A stretch of DNA of 64,000 bases, from NCBI GenBank assembly GCA_964432595.1, contig CAYSOF010000011.1, positions 1 to 64,000 of the forward strand. The letters run 5' to 3'. This DNA comes from DASYLJ01 sp964432595 (GTDB lineage: Bacteria > Desulfobacterota > Binatia > DP-6). Position numbers and translations under genes: made by a program. The notes beneath the pieces were generated by a model. That model ran no database searches. It saw nothing but the letters and a program-made list of their open reading frames with translations, and had not been told where the DNA came from. Of the stretch, positions 42,003-49,557 are shown one piece after another (within the stretch, counting starts at the first letter, position 1; each line of letters starts with the position of its first letter).

Positions 42003-43898
42003 TCAGGGAATCGGCGGCGTCGGGCAGCCCGGGAACGCCGGCACCGGCAGCGTGCACGGCGTCGTGTACGAACCGATGCCGAGCTCCGTGTTGAAGACGT
42101 TGCCACCCTGGCAGTTTCCGCTCGACTCGGTCGCGAGGAAGATGATGTCGCCGCCGGGCAGCGGGTTGCCGCCGAGCTGCCAGCGAGCCGGGTCGGGGCT
42201 CGTGCCGTTGCCCGTGATGACGTTGTTGAAGACGTAGTTGTCGTCGACCGACTGATCCGCGCTGAACGGGGGGCCGAAGCTCGAGATCACCTGGTCGAGC
42301 ATGATGTGGCCGCCCGTGTTGTTGCCGCGGATGAAGTTGTAGCTGTACGGCGTCGTGTCGGACGAGATGACGAGGACGCCGCTGCCCGTCGGCACGCCGG
42401 CCACGGTGCCGGAGCCGAAGTTCGGCGTATTGTTGTCCTCGAAGACGTTGTGGTGGACGGTGTGGCACTCGGCGAGCTGCACCGGCAGCGACCCGTCCTT
42501 GAACACGAGGATGCCGGCCGTGTTGTTCACGCCGACGTTGCCGTAGACCTGGGCGCTCCCCGAGTTCTCGATCTCGATGCCGGCGACGCCGTTGCGCACG
42601 CGGTTGTAGCGCACGACGATGCCGCTCGACTGGCCGACGTAGATCGGCGCGTCGTCCTGGCGCTCGACGTCGCAGAGCTCGACGAGCACGTTGTTGCTGG
42701 TGACCGGGAACACCGCGTAGCGCGTGTTCTCCTGCCCGTTGCCGACGATGTCGCGGTACGTGAGGTTGGTCGCGCCGGCGTTGAAGAGGTGGTCGCTGTT
42801 CTGGTTGTCGAAGGCCAGGCTCTGGAAGAGCAGATCGTCCTGGTTGATCGACTGGATGCCGCGACCCGTCACCTCGGGGCTCGGCGGCACGATCAACGGA
42901 CGGCCCGGGTTGCTGCTGCCGGCGCCGCAGCCGACGAGCGAGAGGCCCGGCGTCGCGACCACGACTTCTTCCTCGTACGTGCCCGAGCCGATGAGCAGCT
43001 TGTCGCCCGCGGACGCCGCGGTGACCGCCGTCTGGATGGCGCCCACGCCCGGCGCGACGAACGTGCCGGTCTCACCGTACTGCGCGACGAGCGCGTCGAA
43101 CGTGCCGCGCATGCCGCCGCACACGACGCCGTTCTGCAGGTCGGCGAGGCTCGTGGCGCCCGCGTAGGCGAAGATCGACGTGAGGTCGCCCGCCGTGAGC
43201 GCGCCGCACTTCTTCGCGACGGCCGCCTCGGTCTTGGTGATGAGCTTGCTCTGCGCCGTCGCCGTCTTGAGATCGGTCGGCGGAACGAACGCGCCGCCCG
43301 AGAACGAGCCCAGGCAGATCGGCGAGAGATCGCCGCCGGTCTGCGCCTTCGTCTGCGAGCTGAGGCACTTGCCCGCGGCCTTCAGCGCGCCGGTGAACAT
43401 CTTCGTCGCCGACTTGCTGAGCTCCTTGATGCAGTTCGCACGCGCCGTGCCGCTGCCCGGCCACGCCTCGACCGAAGCGCCGTGGCTCTCGGCGATGACG
43501 AGATCCGCGCTGACGCTGTTCTGCGACAGCGTGCAGCTCGAGATCACGGCGTCGTCGGTGCCGGCACCGTAGGACGACGAGAGGCCGCCCTGCGCCGCGT
43601 CGGCGCCGCACGCCTTCGCGATGCCGGCGGCCGCGCTCGCGGCGGCCTTGTCGATCTTCGCGACGTCGGCAGCCGTCGGGCAGGTGCCTGCCGCCTGCGT
43701 CAGACGACACTTCGCGAGCGTCTTCAGCTTGGTGCCGATGTACTTGGCGCCGGCCTTGGCGATCGCGTCCTGGCACTTGATTGAGGCCGACGCGGCGGCC
43801 GTGATGGGACCGGGAGCCAGGTCGGGACACGTGGCGGCACTGGCCACCTGGGGCGCGACGAGCGCCCCTACTGCGATCAAGACGAGACTTCTGCGCAT
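42003..43898 (-). CDS. Exported right-handed beta-helix protein with N-terminal Cys/Lys-rich domain
   Basis: A 631-residue exported protein. Signal peptide 1-21; residues 24-250 are a Cys/Ala/Lys-rich helical module (KCQDAIAKAGAKYIGTKLK, then KCRLTQAAGTCPT) resembling those in other exported proteins here; residues about 255-600 are parallel beta-helix (NosD/pectate-lyase-like) with Asn ladders such as RYNRVRNGVAGIEIENSGSA and NVGVNNTAGILVFKDGS. The ATG at 43898 has GGAGGGG 9 nt upstream. It ends 39 nt before the pentaheme gene on the same strand. No lyase catalytic residues can be assigned. Confidence 0.85.
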   Translation of the reverse strand: MRRSLVLIAVGALVAPQVASAATCPDLAPGPITAAASASIKCQDAIAKAGAKYIGTKLKTLAKCRLTQAAGTCPTAADVAKIDKAAASAAAGIAKACGADAAQGGLSSSYGAGTDDAVISSCTLSQNSVSADLVIAESHGASVEAWPGSGTARANCIKELSKSATKMFTGALKAAGKCLSSQTKAQTGGDLSPICLGSFSGGAFVPPTDLKTATAQSKLITKTEAAVAKKCGALTAGDLTSIFAYAGATSLADLQNGVVCGGMRGTFDALVAQYGETGTFVAPGVGAIQTAVTAASAGDKLLIGSGTYEEEVVVATPGLSLVGCGAGSSNPGRPLIVPPSPEVTGRGIQSINQDDLLFQSLAFDNQNSDHLFNAGATNLTYRDIVGNGQENTRYAVFPVTSNNVLVELCDVERQDDAPIYVGQSSGIVVRYNRVRNGVAGIEIENSGSAQVYGNVGVNNTAGILVFKDGSLPVQLAECHTVHHNVFEDNNTPNFGSGTVAGVPTGSGVLVISSDTTPYSYNFIRGNNTGGHIMLDQVISSFGPPFSADQSVDDNYVFNNVITGNGTSPDPARWQLGGNPLPGGDIIFLATESSGNCQGGNVFNTELGIGSYTTPCTLPVPAFPGCPTPPIP

Positions 43899-44210
43899 GG
43901 ACTTTCCCCTCCGTTAGGAAACGAGTCGTGGTCGTGGCGAGCCGGGCGTCCCTCGGGGCCGCTACGTGGCTGCGACGGGCTTGGAGCCGCCGCGCCGGAG
44001 CGAAAAGTACTCGGGGCCTCCGGAAGCTGTCAATGAAAAATCGGCCACCTACCGGGCGTCCGGATGCCTGTGTCGTAGGCATGGGTGCTACCGTCGCACC
44101 CCCGCCGGACCGGTGCAGCGATGACGCTCCGCGCCGGCGGTCGACCCCCGCAAGCGCACGCGCTCACGGCACGCCACGGGGCATGCCGATTGCTTGAGAG
44201 CGGCTTACCG
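43899..44210. other. 312-nt divergent intergenic region
   Basis: It holds the promoter of the beta-helix gene (44006-44033) and a small hairpin ATGCCT/AGGCAT (44064-44082). No Shine-Dalgarno is obvious before the plus-strand ATG at 44211. No additional gene is convincing. Confidence 0.6.
44006..44033 (-). promoter_or_regulatory. Promoter of the beta-helix protein gene
   Basis: On the minus strand TTGACA (44033-44028) is followed after 16 nt by AGTACT (44011-44006). The leader would be about 100 nt. The AGTACT element recurs after TTGACG at 3526-3531. Confidence 0.4.
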
Positions 44211-45782
44211 ATGCGCTCCATCCGATTCCTGACGTTTGCGCTGTTCCTGACCGCCCTCCTGCCCGCGGCGGCGGACGCCCGGTATCGGGTCTGCGCGTTC
44301 AGCTTCCACAGCCCGGACGAGCTCGAGGTCTTCAAGTCCAGGCTCCCCGCGGATCGCTTCGACGTCCTCGATCTGAGCCCGCATCTCACGATGCCGCCGC
44401 CCGCCGCGGCGACGACGCCCGCGGACGGCGCCCGCCCGACCCCCTGGATCCTGAACCACTGCCGCCCGGACCTGACCTGCGACGTCGTCGTCTACTCCGC
44501 CGAGTTCGCCGGCCGCTTCTTCGGCAAGTACGGGGCCTCGTTGAGCTTGCAGGACATGGAGGAGGCGTCGTGCCAGGCGCGCTGCAAGGGCCTCTTCCAC
44601 GATCCGCAGGAGGTCTTTCTGCTCGCCTGCAACACGCTCGCGACGAAGGACCAGGATAGCCGGACGCCCGACGAGTATCTGCGCGTGCTGCTCGAGCACG
44701 GCTTCGACCAGGCGTCGGCGGAGCGCGTCGTCGAGCTGCGCTACGGGCCGCTCGGTCCGAGCTTCCGCGAGTCGCTGCGCCGCATCTTCATGGGCGTGCC
44801 GCGCGTCTACGGCTTCTCGACGGTGGCGCCGATCGGCCTCTACACGGCGCCGATGCTGCAGCGGTACTTCCGCGCGAAGGGCGACTACGGCGCCTATCTC
44901 GAACGCGCCGAGTACGACGCGTCGCCGAACCGCGAGCTCCTGAAGGCGATGGCCGGCACCGGCATCGTCCAGATCGCCGGGCTGCGCGCGTCCGAGCCGG
45001 GCGCCGCGGATCGCGATCTCGTGTGCGACGTGTACGACGACGACCAGTCGCTCGCCGACCGACTGAAGATCGTCGAGCAGCTCGTCTCGCGTGACGACTT
45101 CCTGTCGTTCGTGCCGACGATCGAGGTGTTCTTCAATCGCCATCCGCCCGCCAAGTACGACGGCGAAGCCCGACACGTGTTCGAGACGATCCAGGACCAG
45201 GACGCGGCCCGCGCCCAGGTGCTCGATCTCGTCTTCGACCTGAACACCTCCGTCATCAAGATGGAGCTCGCCCATCTGGCGCTCCACCTCGAATGGATGA
45301 CGCGCGAGCAGTTCCGCGCGATCGCCATCAACGGCGCGAAGGAGATGCTGCAGCAGCCGCTCACGTCCGAGGTGGTCGACATCACGTGCGAGATCACGAA
45401 GCACGAGCCGCTCGGCGACGCGTTCACGTCCGACGACCTGCCCGCGTCGCTGTTCCGCATCCCCGAGGGCCTGCGCATGATCGACTGCCTGAAGCCGCAG
45501 GACGCCCGCACGACGCCGCGCCTGCTGGCGAGCCTCGACGACCCCGACGTCGTCGTACGGCTGTGGGCCGCCTTCGCGGTGTCGCGCCGCCTGCCGCTCG
45601 ACGAGGCGCAGCAGAAGCAGATCGCCTGGCACCTGGGCGACGAGTCGTCGGAGCTGCGCGAGCGCGTGCGCTGGACGCTGCGCGTGCAGGGCGCGACGTC
45701 GCCGCTGGTCGTCGAGGAGATCGGCCGGCGCGATCCCGACCTGGCCGCCGTGCTCGCCCCGCGGGATCCGAAGCGACGTTGA
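44211..45782 (+). CDS. Exported protein of unknown function, possible caspase-like fold
   Basis: A 523-residue exported protein: signal peptide (1-23), an alpha/beta domain (25-260) and a helical C-terminal half whose last third (LLASLDDPDVVVRLWAAFAV near 440) looks like HEAT-type repeats. In the first domain, strands DVVVYSAEF and EVFLLACNTLATKDQD are spaced like the His and Cys strands of CHAT/caspase-like peptidases, but the His position reads SAEF here, so activity is doubtful. The ATG at 44211 is chosen because it begins the signal peptide. No clear family assignment. Confidence 0.75.
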   Translation: MRSIRFLTFALFLTALLPAAADARYRVCAFSFHSPDELEVFKSRLPADRFDVLDLSPHLTMPPPAAATTPADGARPTPWILNHCRPDLTCDVVVYSAEFAGRFFGKYGASLSLQDMEEASCQARCKGLFHDPQEVFLLACNTLATKDQDSRTPDEYLRVLLEHGFDQASAERVVELRYGPLGPSFRESLRRIFMGVPRVYGFSTVAPIGLYTAPMLQRYFRAKGDYGAYLERAEYDASPNRELLKAMAGTGIVQIAGLRASEPGAADRDLVCDVYDDDQSLADRLKIVEQLVSRDDFLSFVPTIEVFFNRHPPAKYDGEARHVFETIQDQDAARAQVLDLVFDLNTSVIKMELAHLALHLEWMTREQFRAIAINGAKEMLQQPLTSEVVDITCEITKHEPLGDAFTSDDLPASLFRIPEGLRMIDCLKPQDARTTPRLLASLDDPDVVVRLWAAFAVSRRLPLDEAQQKQIAWHLGDESSELRERVRWTLRVQGATSPLVVEEIGRRDPDLAAVLAPRDPKRR

Positions 45783-45822
45783 GCGTGGTGCTCGGGCCGC
45801 CGGCGCGCTATCGAGTGACCGC

Positions 45823-46323
45823 ATGAGCACCGAGCCCACTGCCTGGAAGCGCTGCAGCACCTGCAAGAAGGACATCGCCTTCGCGACCGGCTACTACGCG
45901 TGCAACGTCTCGACGTGCAACCGCCCGCGCACCGCGCTGGCCTTCTGCACCGTCGACTGCTGGGACGCGCACGTCCCGCTGCTCCGCCACCGCGACTCGT
46001 GGGCGGAGGAGAAGCGCTCGCCACGGCGTGACGAGTGGGAGCGCCAGCAACGCGACGAGGCCGCCCGCGACGCGGCGCGCGCGACGGCGCCGCCGCGCGC
46101 GCCGTCGCCGCAGCGCGTGCCCACGCCGGCCGCCGGACCGGTGCCGCGCGAGATCCTCGTCGTGGCGTCGCGCCTCAAAGACTACGTTCGCGCGCGCTCC
46201 GGCTTCAACACGTCCGACGCGGTCCTCGATATCTTGTCGGACAGGCTGCGGCGGCTCTGCGACGACGCGATCGTCCGTGCGCGTGAGGCCGGACGTCAGA
46301 CGGTGATGGATCGGGATTTCTAG
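45823..46323 (+). CDS. Zinc-finger plus histone-fold small protein
   Basis: A 166-residue soluble protein. The N-terminus has CxxC (11,14) followed by Cys27, Cys32, Cys42, Cys46 and His50/His56, a pattern for a one- or two-zinc treble-clef/ZZ/MYND-like finger. A charged Ala/Arg/Pro linker (60-107) leads to residues 108-166, which match the archaeal histone fold: helix ASRLKDYVRAR, loop SGFNTS, long helix DAVLDILSDRLRRLCDDAIV, then AGRQTVMDRDF, equivalent to the AGRKT...ED loop of HMfB. The protein ends where alpha-3 would begin. Predicted DNA- or protein-binding dimer. A -10-like TATCGA lies 8 nt before ATG. Confidence 0.75.
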   Translation: MSTEPTAWKRCSTCKKDIAFATGYYACNVSTCNRPRTALAFCTVDCWDAHVPLLRHRDSWAEEKRSPRRDEWERQQRDEAARDAARATAPPRAPSPQRVPTPAAGPVPREILVVASRLKDYVRARSGFNTSDAVLDILSDRLRRLCDDAIVRAREAGRQTVMDRDF

Positions 46324-46338
46324 CGCGGTGCGCACGCA

Positions 46339-46471
46339 GCGTCGTGCGGGCGGCGGCGTGGGGCCTTCCGGCTGCGCGTGGCGCTCGCTCGGCACCACCC
46401 CGCCCGTTTCCCCACCCGCTCACTCACGACACGCTCGCTCGGAAGACCCCACGCCGCCGCCCGCACGACGC
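46339..46471. repeat. 133-bp element with 32-bp near-perfect terminal inverted repeats
   Basis: Arm 46339-46370 and arm 46440-46471 are reverse complements at 31 of 32 positions; the mismatch becomes a G-U pair in a minus-strand RNA. The 69-nt interior carries two copies of GCTCGCTCGG. It starts 16 nt after the zinc/histone gene stop. Candidates are a miniature mobile element, a very stable structured RNA, or a terminator. No flanking duplication is evident. Confidence 0.75.
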
Positions 46472-46581
46472 CGCGCGGTACGTAGAAATATCTGATCTGT
46501 CGGCATCCATTTTCGCGCGACGGACGTACACCCGTCGCACGAAGCGTTCTGCATCCGATCCTTTCGATCGGTCGTAGTGAA

Positions 46582-46595
46582 GGTGTCGCGACACC
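46582..46595. promoter_or_regulatory. 14-bp perfect palindrome upstream of the DUF4394 gene
   Basis: GGTGTCGCGACACC is fully symmetric and sits 55-68 nt before the ATG at 46650, where a dimeric regulator could bind; it may also fold as RNA in the leader. Confidence 0.4.
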
Positions 46596-46649
46596 ACCCG
46601 GGAGGACGGCCGCCTCCCCATCACTGCGATCATCGAAAGGGAGGACGTC

Positions 46650-47528
46650 ATGTCCAACGGACGAACTGCGCTTCGTGCATTCACTGCATCCGTCGCGGGG
46701 CTGCTCGCGCTCGGCCTCGCCGGCACTGCGTCGGCCGGCTCGCCCGACTGCAGCAAGGGCAATCGGGTCTTCAGCAACGGCAACGTACGCCGGCTCACCA
46801 TCGTCGGGCTCACCAGCGACGCCCGGCTCGTCTGCTTCGCGGACGGGAACGCCGACAAAGCCGTCGACATCGGGCCGGTGACCGGGCTGCTCGCGCCGGA
46901 CACCCGCCTGGTGGGCATCGACTTCCGGGTCCAGGACGGGAAGCTCTACGGCGTGGGCGACGGCGGCGGCGTCTATACGCTCGATCCGAGCTCCGGCGCG
47001 GCGACGCTGGTCAACATGCTGACCGTCGCGCTGGAGGGGACGAGCTTCGGCGTCGACTTCAATCCGGCCGCGGACCGGCTGCGCATCGTCAGCGACACCG
47101 GCCAGAACCTGCGCCACAACGTGAACGCCGGAGGCGTCACCCTCGAGGACGGCGACCTGAACTACACCGCCGGCGTCACCGCGCTCGGCGTCGCGGCCGC
47201 GGGCTACACGAACAACGACCTCGCGGCGTCCACGGGCACCACCCTCTTCGACGTCGACGCCACCCTCGACCAGGTGGCGCTGCAGGTGCCACCGAACAAC
47301 GGTACCCTCACCGCCACGGGCAAGCTCGGCCTCGACGTCACCTCCGCGGGCTTCGACGTCTTCAGCGCCGTCGTCGACGGCGTCACGGTCGACAACCTGG
47401 GCTTCGCCGTCCTGAACAGCGGGTTGGGAATCGGCTTCTACACGGTCGATCTCCTCACCGGCACGGCGACGTTCGTCGATCCGTTCACCACACCGGTCGT
47501 CGACATCGCCGTCCCGCTCGCGCGCTGA
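46650..47528 (+). CDS. Exported DUF4394-domain protein
   Basis: A 292-residue exported protein. Signal peptide 1-29 (cleavage after TASA), then one DUF4394 beta-propeller-like domain: LVGIDFRVQDGKLYGVGDGG near residue 90, FGVDFNPAADRLRIVSDTGQ near 133, LNYTAGVTALGVAAAGYTNN near 170 and PPNNGTLTATGKLG near 213. Family function is unknown. A strong GGGAGG Shine-Dalgarno lies 5 nt before ATG. The leader contains several hairpins, and a long palindrome follows the stop, suggesting an independently and strongly expressed unit. Confidence 0.92.
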   Translation: MSNGRTALRAFTASVAGLLALGLAGTASAGSPDCSKGNRVFSNGNVRRLTIVGLTSDARLVCFADGNADKAVDIGPVTGLLAPDTRLVGIDFRVQDGKLYGVGDGGGVYTLDPSSGAATLVNMLTVALEGTSFGVDFNPAADRLRIVSDTGQNLRHNVNAGGVTLEDGDLNYTAGVTALGVAAAGYTNNDLAASTGTTLFDVDATLDQVALQVPPNNGTLTATGKLGLDVTSAGFDVFSAVVDGVTVDNLGFAVLNSGLGIGFYTVDLLTGTATFVDPFTTPVVDIAVPLAR

Positions 47529-47535
47529 CGATCCT

Positions 47536-47569
47536 CGCGACGGTCGCCGCCGCGGCGGCGACCGTCGCG
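47536..47569. terminator. 34-bp perfect palindrome after the DUF4394 gene
   Basis: Bases 47536-47552 are the exact reverse complement of 47553-47569, beginning 8 nt past the stop at 47528. The stem would be 17 bp of almost pure GC (minus loop closure). No T-run follows. Most likely a terminator. Confidence 0.75.
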
Positions 47570-47608
47570 GCGCGTGAATACCCGCGCGACGTCCTCGTCC
47601 ACCACACG

Positions 47609-47929
47609 ATGCCGTTGTTCGTGCTCGTGTTCGTGACGCTCGGAAGCATTCCCGCCTCCGCGGTCACGCACGACGCGACGCTCCCCGCCTGCCACCGGGC
47701 GGCGCTCGCCGCCTCGAGCGCCGGCAGCCTCGTCTGGGACGACGATCTCGAGCGGTCCACGCCGGGCCGCCTCGTTCCACGCCCAACCGCGGCCGCCGGC
47801 ATCGCGAGCCGCGTCATCCCCGCACCGATCTCGCGCCCGCTGGCGGCAGCACCGGCGCGACCCGTCCATCGCCGCGCGCTGCTGCGCATCCCGGCGACGG
47901 ACGACGACCCTCCGCAACCCGTGGTCTGA
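47609..47929 (+). CDS. Possible small exported protein
   Basis: A 106-residue open frame whose ATG at 47609 gives a convincing signal sequence (MPLFVLVFVTLGSIPASA) followed by a Pro/Arg/Ala-rich low-complexity body with a single Cys. No Shine-Dalgarno is visible and no family is recognised. The signal-like start is the main support; chance open frames are common at this GC content. Confidence 0.4.
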   Translation: MPLFVLVFVTLGSIPASAVTHDATLPACHRAALAASSAGSLVWDDDLERSTPGRLVPRPTAAAGIASRVIPAPISRPLAAAPARPVHRRALLRIPATDDDPPQPVV

Positions 47930-48006
47930 CCCCCACTCCGGCCGGGCCGCCCCGGCCACGATCCACGGTGTGATGAGCCGGCCCGCCGGCTCGGGAGGGC
48001 AGCACG

Positions 48007-48249
48007 ATGATGCATGCGGTGATTCGTCACGGAGCGGACTCGCTCCACCTGATCGGCCCCGTCGACGCCTACACGATGGAGGTTCTCCGCGACTACGCCA
48101 GCGCGTACGACCGCGGCCGGCTCCGCCGGCTCGAGATCGAAGTGACGCCCGACGACGAGCAGGCGCTCGCGCGACGCATGGGCGGCTGGCTCATGCGGCT
48201 CGCCCGCCACGGCGTCGCCGTCGAGGTCCGCGAGCACCCGTCGGTGTGA
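48007..48249 (+). CDS. Small hypothetical protein
   Basis: An 80-residue soluble protein with a regular alpha/beta pattern (VIRHGADSLHLIGPVDAYTM, RLRRLEIEVTPDDEQAL, and VAVEVREHP at the end). GGGAGGG lies 8 nt before the ATG, preceded by a GAGCCGG/CCGGCTC hairpin (47975-47992). The fold could be a STAS-like or small regulatory domain. No named family. Confidence 0.65.
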   Translation: MMHAVIRHGADSLHLIGPVDAYTMEVLRDYASAYDRGRLRRLEIEVTPDDEQALARRMGGWLMRLARHGVAVEVREHPSV

Positions 48250-48294
48250 CGACGTGCGGCTTGCCGTCGCGACGGGCATTCGCTACCCGCGCGC

Positions 48295-49557
48295 ATGGAC
48301 GACTATCGCGCGCCGTTCGATCCGGGCTTCCGGCCGGCACAGCTCTCGCGGGCCGCCCTCGCGATCCTCGCGCGCGAGTGGCAGATGGCGGCGCACCTCC
48401 AGGATCGCGCCGGCATCCCACAGGTCCTGGCGCGCCACGGCGCGACCGCCATGCGCGAGGTCGCCATCGCCGAGTGGATGGCGGCGAGCCCCGTCTACAC
48501 GCAGCGCATCCAGCGCGCGCTGCGCTTCGGCAGCGGCGACGTCGCCACCATCTTCAAGGGCATGCAGTTCGACGTCGGCGCGCCGCACGGCTTCCTCGAC
48601 TTCCGCTTCCGCCTCGACGACGACGGCAGCGGCGAGTTCTGGCTGCCGTACTGCGGCGCGCTGATGGACGTCGAGCCGATGGGCGAGTCGCACGTCGTCG
48701 GGATGTGCCACACGATCGAGGACCCGACCTTCGACGCGACGGCGGGCGCGACGAACCCGCGCGCGCAGGTACGCCCCGTCCATCGTCCCCCGCGCGTCCC
48801 GGCCGATCGCATCCCCCACTGCCAGTGGCGCGTGACGATCCCCTCCGACGCGCCGCCGTTCGCCGAGCACGCGCTGACCGGCGTCGTGCGCCGGTCCCGT
48901 CTGGCGCAGCTCGCACTGGACGACGTCCCCACCACGGCGACGGAGGGCCGCTGCGACTACGCCGGCGCGTTCGATCCGGATCTCGAGCTCGAGGACCTCG
49001 CGCACGGCACGCTGCTCCGCGTCGCCGACGAGTTCTGCCTGCAGGGCCATCTCCTGGTCCGCGGGTTCATGCTGGCGATCGCCGAGCGGTGGGGCGACGC
49101 CGCCGCGCAGGAGATCGCTGCACACCAGTGGGTGGGCATCGCCGGCGTGGCCGCGGACCGCATCGCCGCCGCCATGGGCCTCGCGAGCGACGACCTCGAC
49201 GCCGCGGCGAAGCTCTTCCAGCTCCATCCCGCGTTCCATCCGCGGGCGTACATCGACCTCCACGTCGAGCGCGACGCGGACGCGGTCCGCTGCTGGATCG
49301 GTCCCTGCCCCGCCCTCGAGGAAGGCGACGCCTATGGCTGGCTCGCCCTGCCCGCGGACGCCCGCCAGCGCGCGCTCGACGCCATCGCCCGCGTCGCGAG
49401 CCCGCACGCGCGCACCCGGCCGGCCGACGTCCCCGGCGCACCGATCGCGTGGACCGTCGCCATCGACCGGACGGCGGAACCGCTGCCCGAGCCGCCCGAG
49501 GTGGCGATCACGAAGCTCAGCCGGGGATCGACGTTTCGCTTCGCGTCGCGTCGCTGA
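48295..49557 (+). CDS. Hypothetical protein, about 420 residues
   Basis: A 420-residue soluble protein without signal peptide, rich in well-ordered helices and strands. Distinctive segments are FWLPYCGALMDVEPMGESHV, GMCHTIEDPTFDATAGATNP and HCQWRV, with several conserved-looking Cys/His (Cys in PYCGAL, His and Cys in MCHTIED, Cys in HCQW) that could bind a metal. No family is recognised. Its last 41 nt overlap the convergent histidine kinase gene. Confidence 0.75.
   Translation: MDDYRAPFDPGFRPAQLSRAALAILAREWQMAAHLQDRAGIPQVLARHGATAMREVAIAEWMAASPVYTQRIQRALRFGSGDVATIFKGMQFDVGAPHGFLDFRFRLDDDGSGEFWLPYCGALMDVEPMGESHVVGMCHTIEDPTFDATAGATNPRAQVRPVHRPPRVPADRIPHCQWRVTIPSDAPPFAEHALTGVVRRSRLAQLALDDVPTTATEGRCDYAGAFDPDLELEDLAHGTLLRVADEFCLQGHLLVRGFMLAIAERWGDAAAQEIAAHQWVGIAGVAADRIAAAMGLASDDLDAAAKLFQLHPAFHPRAYIDLHVERDADAVRCWIGPCPALEEGDAYGWLALPADARQRALDAIARVASPHARTRPADVPGAPIAWTVAIDRTAEPLPEPPEVAITKLSRGSTFRFASRR

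Larger units (their letters stand above)
46324..46649. other. 326-nt intergenic region rich in inverted repeats
   Basis: It contains the 133-bp inverted-repeat element (46339-46471), a short AT-rich patch (about 46485-46515), a stem CCGATC/GATCGG (46555-46571), the palindrome at 46582 and a GGGAGG/CCTCCC stem (46600-46618), then the strong Shine-Dalgarno of the DUF4394 gene. Small open frames here show no protein-like features. Confidence 0.65.

Noticed and set aside
40068..43784. A 1238-codon plus-strand open frame opposite the pentaheme and beta-helix genes
   Set aside because: Arg/Ala/Val-rich antisense product with no domain or signal. The minus-strand genes have CXXCH sites, signal peptides and Shine-Dalgarno sequences.
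46344..46577. Small open frame over the 133-bp inverted-repeat element
   Set aside because: The frame follows the inverted repeat and low-complexity sequence, with no ribosome-binding site or domain, and an antisense frame of similar quality exists.
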